Positions 7,066-12,547 of a stretch of DNA of 22,878 nt are shown in pieces. Positions within the stretch are counted from its first letter, which is position 1. The number at the start of each line of letters is the position of its first letter. The position numbers and the translations under genes were made by a program. A model generated the notes under the pieces. That model worked only from the letters and a program-made list of their open reading frames with translations, did no database searches and was not told the origin of the DNA. The DNA is taken from the NCBI GenBank assembly GCA_903868035.1, contig CAIPTQ010000077.1:1-22878 (forward strand). Reading direction: 5' to 3'. Source of the DNA: an uncultured Phycisphaerales bacterium. Lineage in GTDB: Bacteria > Planctomycetota > Phycisphaerae > WQYP01.

Positions 7066-8730
7066 ATGCCCCAAAAACCCACCAATACTATTGACACTGG
7101 AAACTTGAAACTCGAAACTCGAAACTCACCCATCCTCTCCGTAGCCTTCGTCTCCCTCGGCTGTCCCAAAAACCTCGTCGATTCCGAAAAAATGCTCGGC
7201 CTCCTTGCCGAGGATGGGATCGCCATCACTGCCGACCATGAGGAGGCCGACGCCATCGTCATCAACACCTGCGGGTTCCTCCAGGCCTCCAAAACCGAAT
7301 CCCTGGAAGTCATCCGCGAAGCCCTGGCGAGCAAAACCGCCGCCGCCGCCCATGGCCATAACAAACGCGTCATCGTCGCCGGCTGCCTCGTCCAACGCCT
7401 AAAGGAACAACTCCTCCACGACGCCCCCGGCATTGACGCCCTCGTCGGCGTCTTCGACCGCCAACACATCGTCTCCGCCGTCCGCGGAACAAACTCATCC
7501 GAGCCGCGACCGTCAGGGAGCGATCTTGAATCCGACCTTGGCCCCTTCCACCCCTTTAGGGGGGGGGTCTTCATCCACAAACCCACCCGCGCCACCCTCC
7601 ACCAGGGTTACACCGATTCCGACCGCGCCCGGCTCCGCCTCACCCCGCGCCACTACGCCTATCTCCGCATCTCCGAAGGCTGCAACCAGGGCTGCACCTT
7701 CTGCACCATCCCCGCCATCCGCGGCCGCATGCGCTCCAAACCCCTCCCCCATATCCTCGAAGAAGCCGCCGAACTCCTCGCCGACGGCGCCGTCGAACTC
7801 AATCTCATCGGCCAGGACACCACCTCCTACGGCAGCGACATCAACTATCCCGAAGGCCTCCCCGGCCTCCTCCGCGCCCTCGACAAACTCGTCAGCAAAC
7901 TTGCCGTTTCTGACCACTGGCCACTGACCACTGGCCACTCTCCCTGGCTCCGCCTCATGTACGCCTACCCCTCCTGCTTCACCGACACCATGATCAAAAC
8001 CCTCGCCGACTGCCCCTACGTCGTCAAGTACATCGACCTCCCCCTTCAGCACATCAACGACCACATCCTCCACGCCATGCGCCGCAAAGTCACCCGCAAG
8101 CACACCGAAGTCCTCCTCGACAAACTCCGCCGCTGGGTTCCCGGCATCACGCTCCGCACCACCTTCATCTCCGGCTTCCCCGGCGAAACCCCCGCCCAGC
8201 ACCGCGAACTCCTCCGCTTCATCCAGGACTTCCGCTTCGACAACCTTGGCGTCTTTGAATTCTCCCCCGAACCCAACACCCCCGCCGCCCGCCTCCACGC
8301 CGAACACCCCGTCCCCCCCGAACTTGCCGCCGAGCGCAAACAAGAACTCATGCTCGCCCAGCAGAAAATCGTCCAACAAAAAAACGCCGCCCTCGTCGGC
8401 ACCACCCTCCCCGTCCTCATCGACTCGATCAACCCCAGTAAAAAAACCGCCACGGCCCGCCACCCCGGTCAGGCCCCCGACATCGATGGCACCGTCCTCC
8501 TGAAACACTGCCCCAAAACCCTCGCCCCCGGCCAACTCGTTGCAGCCCGCATTACAGACTTCAACTACTATGATCTGATCGCCACGCCCATCGTGTCCAC
8601 GATCACTACCCCACCGGAAATCGGAAATCAAAAATCGAAAATCAAAAATTCCCTCAGCCTCCCCATCCTAAGCCTCGAACCCCGCCGCAGTACCACCGCC
8701 AGGGCGGGGACACTATCATTCGGACCATGA
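7066..8730 (+). CDS. rimO: Ribosomal protein S12 methylthiotransferase RimO with several repeat-derived insertions
   Basis: RimO is a radical-SAM enzyme that methylthiolates an Asp of ribosomal protein S12. The N-terminal cluster Cys residues are C33 ('SLGCPKNLVDSE'), C69 ('NTCGF') and C107 ('AGCLVQR'). The radical-SAM CX3CX2C is C206/C210/C213 in 'SEGCNQGCTFC'. The C-terminal TRAM domain runs from about residue 443 to 506. At 554 residues it is about 100 longer than usual. The excess maps to a repeat-encoded N-terminal tail (residues 10-21), 'SSEPRPSGSDLESDLG' with a G9 tract (about 144-168), 'SDHWPLTTGHSPW' (282-294), and a tail after the TRAM domain containing 'NQKSKIKNS'. Catalytic residues are intact, so it is probably functional. 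The ATG at 7066 has GAGAG upstream. Its stop overlaps the next start as ATGA. Confidence 0.95.
   Translation: MPQKPTNTIDTGNLKLETRNSPILSVAFVSLGCPKNLVDSEKMLGLLAEDGIAITADHEEADAIVINTCGFLQASKTESLEVIREALASKTAAAAHGHNKRVIVAGCLVQRLKEQLLHDAPGIDALVGVFDRQHIVSAVRGTNSSEPRPSGSDLESDLGPFHPFRGGVFIHKPTRATLHQGYTDSDRARLRLTPRHYAYLRISEGCNQGCTFCTIPAIRGRMRSKPLPHILEEAAELLADGAVELNLIGQDTTSYGSDINYPEGLPGLLRALDKLVSKLAVSDHWPLTTGHSPWLRLMYAYPSCFTDTMIKTLADCPYVVKYIDLPLQHINDHILHAMRRKVTRKHTEVLLDKLRRWVPGITLRTTFISGFPGETPAQHRELLRFIQDFRFDNLGVFEFSPEPNTPAARLHAEHPVPPELAAERKQELMLAQQKIVQQKNAALVGTTLPVLIDSINPSKKTATARHPGQAPDIDGTVLLKHCPKTLAPGQLVAARITDFNYYDLIATPIVSTITTPPEIGNQKSKIKNSLSLPILSLEPRRSTTARAGTLSFGP
7093..7127. repeat. Heptamer array, GAAACTY family, copy 1 (inside rimO)
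   Basis: Five 7-base units in perfect register: one degenerate unit (GACACTG) and four of GAAACTT or GAAACTC. It lies between the rimO start codon and the first conserved block and encodes part of 'DTGNLKLETRNS', which is not family sequence. Confidence 0.9.
7501..7567. repeat. Non-family insertion in rimO with a GC-rich imperfect palindrome and a CCCC-TTTA-G9 segment
   Basis: CCGCGACCGTCAGGGAGCG begins at about 7504 and is followed by CCCCTTTAGGGGGGGGG at 7551-7567, a short stem with a TTTA loop. Both lie in the linker between the methylthiotransferase and radical-SAM domains, where RimO proteins normally have a short joint. From memory, sequences like the first part recur in planctomycete and acidobacterial genomes. 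No second copy was seen in this window. Confidence 0.5.
7911..7938. repeat. Heptamer array, TGRCCAC family (inside rimO)
   Basis: Four perfect-register units alternate TGACCAC and TGGCCAC. They encode part of 'SDHWPLTTGHSPW', an insertion directly before the conserved RimO block 'LRLMYAYPS'. This is the only copy of this family in the window. Confidence 0.9.
8618..8652. repeat. Heptamer array, AAATCRA family, copy 1 (inside the rimO 3' end)
   Basis: Five units in register: AAATCGG, AAATCAA, AAATCGA, AAATCAA, AAATTCC. The array follows the end of the TRAM domain and begins a tail of about 35 residues without family similarity. The original stop codon may have been lost with the insertion. Confidence 0.9.
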
Positions 8731-9973
8731 AGATACTCCACATCATCACCCGCCTCATCGTCGGCGGGGCGCAGGAAAACACCCTGCTGACCTGCGAGGG
8801 CCTGCGGCGGCGCGGGCATGAGGTGATTTTGCTCACCGGGCCAAGCCCCGGACCGGAAGGCACGCTGATGGAGCGGGCGCGGGCGGGCGGGTATGAGGTG
8901 CGGCTGACGCCGCATTTGGTGCGGGCGCCCCACCCGTATCATGACGCGGCGGCGTATCGGGAGGTTAAACGGCTGTGCCGGGAGCTGGGGCCGGATGTGG
9001 TACACACGCATTCGAGCAAGGCGGGCATCCTCGGCCGCGCCGCCGCCTGGAGCGTGAAAACTCGAAACTTGAAACTTGAAACTCGAAACTCGCCGTGCGT
9101 GGTCCATACCATTCACGGCCTGCCGTTCCATCCGTTTCAGAACGCACTGGCACGCCGGCTCTGGATTGGGATGGAGCGGTGGGCGGCGCGGCGGTGCGAT
9201 GCGATTATTTGCGTGGCCGACGCCATGACGCGGCAGGCGCTGGCGGCGGGGGTGGGCGTGGGGGGGGGCAGCGCGGGACTGGGGGGGGGGAGATGTTCAC
9301 CACGATTTATAGTGCGATGGAGACCGAGCCGTTCCTCACCCCCCCCACCACACGCGCGGAGGTGCGGCAGCGGCTGCACATCCCCCCCACCGCGTACGTC
9401 TTTGGCACGATCGCCCGCTTGCAACCGCTCAAGGGGCATGACGATCTGCTGGCGCATGCGGGGGAATTGTTCGCCCAAGTACCCGACGCCCATCTTCTGT
9501 GGATCGGCGACGGCGTGTTTCGCGGGCGGCTGGAGGGGGTGTTGCGGGCCAGGGGGTGGACGGGGCGGGTGACGCTGACGGGGTTGGTGCCGCCGGCGGA
9601 GGTGCCAGGGCTGCTGCCGGCGATGGATGTGCTGGTGCATCCGAGCTATCGGGAGGGCCTCGCGCGGGCCTTGCCGCAGGCGCTGCTGGCGGGGGTGCCG
9701 GTGATTTCGTACGACTGTGATGGGGCGGCGGAGGTGTGCATCGATCCGCGCGCCACGACGACAGAACGTAACCCCCCCACCGGGTATCTGGTGCCGACAG
9801 GGGACACGGCGGGGTTGTGCGGGGCGATGGTGCGGATGGCGGGGGATCGCATAGCGGCGGCGGAGATGGGGCGGAATGGGCGGGAGATGTGCCGGGAGAG
9901 GTTCGCGGCGGAGACGATGGTGGGGCGGATTGAAGCGCTGTACCGGCGCTTACTACCCACTTTTAGGCTGTAG
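8727..9973 (+). CDS. GT4-family glycosyltransferase, reading frame broken in a poly-G tract
   Basis: The first frame (8727 to about 9280) encodes the N-terminal Rossmann half: 'MKILHIITRLIVGGAQENTLLTCEGL', 'GPDVVHTHSSKAGILGRAAA', 'VVHTIHGLPFHPF' and 'ICVADAMTRQAL'. The C-terminal half is in another frame, starting 'EMFTTIYSAMETEPFL'. It continues with the nucleotide-sugar site 'FGTIARLQPLKGHDDLL' and the EX7E-type motif 'HPSYREGLARALPQALLAGVPVISYDCDGAAEV', and ends at 9973. The switch lies between about 9250 and 9290, which holds G9 (9260-9268) and G10 (9281-9290). One added G or two removed would restore one protein of about 416 residues. It resembles transferases that build polysaccharide or lipid-linked sugars. 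A GAAACTY heptamer array adds 'KTRNLKLETRNS' at about residues 110-122. The start overlaps the rimO stop. Confidence 0.85.
9056..9091. repeat. Heptamer array, GAAACTY family, copy 2 (inside the glycosyltransferase gene)
   Basis: Five units run GAAAACTC, GAAACTT, GAAACTT, GAAACTC, GAAACTC. The first has one extra A, which brings the array to 36 bases and so to twelve whole codons. It interrupts the family sequence between 'LGRAAAWS' and 'CVVHTIHG'. Confidence 0.9.
9260..9290 (+). repeat. Paired poly-G tracts (G9 and G10) at the glycosyltransferase frameshift
   Basis: G9 occupies 9260-9268 and G10 occupies 9281-9290, separated by 12 mixed bases. The family reading frame enters in one phase and leaves in another. 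Such tracts are prone to replication slippage and also to sequencing error. Confidence 0.85.
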
Positions 9974-9986
9974 CGCCTTCGCTCGA

Positions 9987-10022
9987 TGCACCCCCTCGCA
10001 AAGCCAAGCCCGTCGGGGTGCA
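9987..10022. terminator. 8-bp inverted repeat between convergent genes, possible bidirectional terminator
   Basis: TGCACCCC (9987-9994) and GGGGTGCA (10015-10022) are perfect complements around a 20-base loop. They lie between the glycosyltransferase stop (9973) and the methylase stop (10090), which converge. No T-run follows on either strand, so the terminator role is only positional inference. Confidence 0.35.
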
Positions 10023-10028
10023 GGGCTG

Positions 10029-10042
10029 TGATATCTGATATC
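10029..10042. repeat. Short heptamer repeat, TGATATC family
   Basis: Two exact TGATATC units in tandem are followed by a partial TGGGACA. This lies in the 116-base spacer between the glycosyltransferase and the methylase and is the only one of the arrays that lies wholly outside coding sequence with no start codon attached. Confidence 0.7.
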
Positions 10043-10089
10043 TGGGACAAAGTGGGTGGCACCGCCCCAGCCATGAAGCACCAGAATAT

Positions 10090-10782
10090 TTATATGAAGA
10101 GCGACGGGTGCGATGGCATCACGTTCGGCATGATAACGGGCAGTCTGGTATCGATCCCGACAAATGGCTTATTGGCCGTTTTGGGTCCAGTTTCCGACTC
10201 GTTACCCCACGCCGACCACCCTTTGCGCGCAAACCGCGCGAACATTTCCAAATACGGCCCGGAACTGCAACGCTCTATAACCTCGTACAATTCCTCCGGC
10301 TTGCGGGAATGCTCCCGCTTTCTGGATATGACGATGTTCGTCTGGCGACGGCCCGCTTCCCGGGTGCGGTTGCATTTGCCACGAATGCCAAACAAAACCA
10401 ACTCGGTCACGTTGCGAAAGTAAAAGCCAACACCCCGGCCATCAGGCCCCCCGTCCTTTCGAATCTTGAACCAAACGACGTTGGTCTTGTAGGTGAACCC
10501 CCAGCGGCGCATGACTTCCAAGCCTTCAAGGATGAGGGCATTGGGCACCCACAGATACAGGTGGCATTTGTCCTTTGCCAGTTGGGCCACTGGAAGCTCC
10601 ATGATTTCTTCCAGTTTCATGGTGGTGTACCGACTCAGCCGCCGATGTTCCGGTGCCATTTTTCCGGTGCGGTTGGAAAACTGCCACGGCGGATCGGCCA
10701 GTATGGTGCCGAACTTTTCCGAGAAGCGGTTGATCAGGTCGTATCCGGGTGTACCGGGAACTGGCTGGTGAGCGCTGACCAT
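10090..10782 (-). CDS. MT-A70 family adenine-N6 DNA methyltransferase (modification subunit)
   Basis: This 230-residue protein has the MT-A70 catalytic motif 'ILADPPWQF' near residue 29, then 'LYLWVPNALILEGLEVMRRWGF', 'TNVVWFK', and the SAM-site segment 'GPYLEMFARFARKGWSAWGNE' near the C-terminus. Members linked to a restriction gene methylate adenine in the recognition site. It starts three bases after the endonuclease stop, with GAGG eight bases upstream of ATG 10782, so translation is probably coupled. Its codon use and GC content look more moderate than the flanking genes, consistent with later acquisition. The last 30 residues ('KPFVGIDTRLPVIMPNVMPSHPSLFI') lack obvious motifs. Confidence 0.88.
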   Translation of the reverse strand: MVSAHQPVPGTPGYDLINRFSEKFGTILADPPWQFSNRTGKMAPEHRRLSRYTTMKLEEIMELPVAQLAKDKCHLYLWVPNALILEGLEVMRRWGFTYKTNVVWFKIRKDGGPDGRGVGFYFRNVTELVLFGIRGKCNRTREAGRRQTNIVISRKREHSRKPEELYEVIERCSSGPYLEMFARFARKGWSAWGNESETGPKTANKPFVGIDTRLPVIMPNVMPSHPSLFI

Positions 10783-10785
10783 TTG

Positions 10786-11415
10786 TCAATCCTCAACGTA
10801 AACGGCTTTGCCGATTCCAAATACGAGTAAAGGGCATCCGGCCCCGCTGCCGCCTTCAATTCTAGGCAGCAGTTTGCTCATGTGAGTTGTGGAGTTACTG
10901 TAAGACTTTCCGATGCCCAGACTGCGGAAAATGGCTTGCAGTTCATCGCAGCGGGTAATGATCACCCCCACGCTGATCGCCCGTAAATCAAAGAGCAGGC
11001 GGAAATTGTTGAGATCCCGGTCGTAAAACGGATCCTTGTTATTCCATTCAATTTCCAAGGCGATGCGATTCTTGAAGCAATCAACCTCGTGCGTCGGTGA
11101 TTTCATCGCCGTCTTGTCCACCACGATTTCCGTCTCGAAACATTTCGCGACCCACCCGCGCGCGACGAAGGCACCATTGAAGCTTTTTGAGATATTGGAA
11201 AGGTTTCCGCCACCGACCACCACGTCAGATTTCTTGAGCCGAAACGCCCGCAGAACTTCCATGATGTCGTTGAATTCATTGCGGAAGTCCGTGTGCAACA
11301 CGGCGCACGCGTGTTTCCATTCATGGACTTCGTAGAGGGCTCGAACATCAGTAGGTAGTAATTCGATGGGCATGTTTTCCATTATGCTGGCACCCAGCCG
11401 AAATTTCAAATTCAT
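10786..11415 (-). CDS. Type II restriction endonuclease, BglII/BstYI-like
   Basis: This 209-residue protein matches the BglII-type endonuclease family in its core 'ALEIEWNNKDPFYDRDLNNFRLLFDLRAISVGVIITR'. The catalytic pattern is D-x8-E-x-E, in 'HEVDCFKNRIALEIEWN'. As I recall, this is the spacing of the metal-binding residues in BstYI, whereas BglII has Gln at the last position. Family members cut sites built on GATC (AGATCT or RGATCY), so a GATC-centred site is a fair guess but unproven. The longest start is ATG 11415; ATGs at 11382 and 11373 are also possible and no ribosome binding site decides between them. The neighbouring methylase gives the matching modification function. A hairpin repeat copy and a heptamer array lie just upstream, before the next gene. 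Confidence 0.82.
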   Translation of the reverse strand: MNLKFRLGASIMENMPIELLPTDVRALYEVHEWKHACAVLHTDFRNEFNDIMEVLRAFRLKKSDVVVGGGNLSNISKSFNGAFVARGWVAKCFETEIVVDKTAMKSPTHEVDCFKNRIALEIEWNNKDPFYDRDLNNFRLLFDLRAISVGVIITRCDELQAIFRSLGIGKSYSNSTTHMSKLLPRIEGGSGAGCPLLVFGIGKAVYVED

Positions 11416-11480
11416 ATTCCGACTGCGCGTTACGAATGGGCATCTCGCGCCAATCCTGTGAGCGCGATGTCCGCGTTACC

Positions 11481-11505
11481 GCCGACGAGGGCGTCGGCAC
11501 AACTT
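11481..11505. repeat. Hairpin repeat, copy 3
   Basis: GCCGACG-AGGG-CGTCGGC followed by ACAACTT; it differs from the copy at 1176-1200 at one base. It sits between the divergent endonuclease and Cof-type HAD genes. Confidence 0.85.
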
Positions 11506-11520
11506 GACCCCTCCCCCCCA

Positions 11521-11562
11521 CCACTATCCCCTGAACCCCTTCCCCTATACCCTATCCCCCAT
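11521..11562. repeat. Heptamer array, CCCCTAT-like family, ending in the HAD start codon
   Basis: Six degenerate 7-base units are in register, among them CCACTAT, CCCCTGA, CCCCTAT, ACCCTAT and CCCCCAT. The AT of the last unit is the first two bases of the ATG at 11561. The array replaces the place where a ribosome binding site would be expected. Confidence 0.7.
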
Positions 11563-12445
11563 GAACTCCCACTGGAAAATCCTCGCCTGCGATCTCGACG
11601 GCACGCTCATCGGCTGGGAGCCGGGGGGGGGCAAGATCAACGAACGCGACCTGGAGGCGCTCAAGGCGGCCCGCGACGCGGGGCTGCATGTGGCGATCTG
11701 CACCGGCCGCACGTCGCGGGAATCCACGCGCGTCACCGGGGCGCTGGGGCTTTGCGGGCTGGGGGTGTTTGCCAATGGGGCGATGGTCTGCGACATGGGC
11801 TCCGGCGCGGCGGTGGATTCGCAGGTGCTCGATGATGGCGTGGCGGATGAGGCCATCGCGTTTCTGGGGTCGCGCGGGCATCCCGTGCTGGTGCTGGTGG
11901 ATGATGCGGCCACACGGATGCCGGAGTATTACCTCACCGATCACGGCCCGGTGCATCGGGCGACGACGGACTGGCTGCGGGTCAACCGGGTGCGTTCGAC
12001 GGGCGTGGGGAGATCGGGGGGGGGTGCCGGCGGTGGGGGGGGGGCGCGGGGGCGGATCGTGCGGTTGGGCGTGGTGGTGGATCTCGCCGCGAGTGCGGCA
12101 CTGCACACCGAGTTGGAGCAACGCTTTGCGGGCCGGGCGACGACGCATTCGATCTATTCGCCGACGTATCACTGCCAGATCATCGAATTCTTCCGCCGCG
12201 GCACCAACAAATGGACGGGGATCGAACACCTTGCGGGCGTGATGCAGGTGTCGCCGGAGGCGGTGATCGCGGTGGGCGACGATGTGAACGACATCGCGAT
12301 GCTGGACGGGGCGAAGCTGAGTTTTGCCATGGGCGACGCCAAGCCGGAGGTGCGGGCGCGCGCCAAGCGCGTGACGGCGGCCCAGGCGGATTGCGGGTTG
12401 GCGCTGATGATCGATCAGTTGTTGGCGGGGGAACTGGAGCCGTGA
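11561..12445 (+). CDS. Cof-type HAD phosphatase with in-frame poly-G expansions
   Basis: This 294-residue protein has HAD motif I 'ACDLDGTLIG', motif II region 'HVAICTGRTSRE', a large C2-type cap, the Lys-bearing stretch 'GTNKWTGIEHLAGVM' and motif IV 'AVGDDVNDIAMLDGAKLSFAMGDA'. These identify the Cof/YidA group, which dephosphorylates sugar phosphates or nucleotide-like compounds. Three G tracts encode Gly runs: G9 at 11623-11631 ('EPGGGK'), G9 at 12016-12024 and G10 at 12035-12044 ('GRSGGGAGGGGGARG'). They lie in loops and keep the frame. ATG 11561 is chosen because motif I starts eight residues later. No Shine-Dalgarno sequence precedes it; the preceding bases are a C-rich heptamer array, so initiation may be leaderless or weak. 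Confidence 0.85.
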   Translation: MNSHWKILACDLDGTLIGWEPGGGKINERDLEALKAARDAGLHVAICTGRTSRESTRVTGALGLCGLGVFANGAMVCDMGSGAAVDSQVLDDGVADEAIAFLGSRGHPVLVLVDDAATRMPEYYLTDHGPVHRATTDWLRVNRVRSTGVGRSGGGAGGGGGARGRIVRLGVVVDLAASAALHTELEQRFAGRATTHSIYSPTYHCQIIEFFRRGTNKWTGIEHLAGVMQVSPEAVIAVGDDVNDIAMLDGAKLSFAMGDAKPEVRARAKRVTAAQADCGLALMIDQLLAGELEP

Positions 12446-12547
12446 CGGGGAAGGGGGGGAGAAGGGCCGTGACGGAAGAATCCGGGAGGCGCGGGAATTC
12501 GACTTCGGATACAATCGCGACCCTTGCTGTCCTATCACAGGTGTTTC

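Noticed and set aside
10786..11415. Scarcity of GATC sites in the window as proof of the restriction specificity
   Set aside because: GATC and also AGATCT (6061) and GGATCC sites are present; with a methylase in the host no depletion is needed, so this gives no evidence either way.
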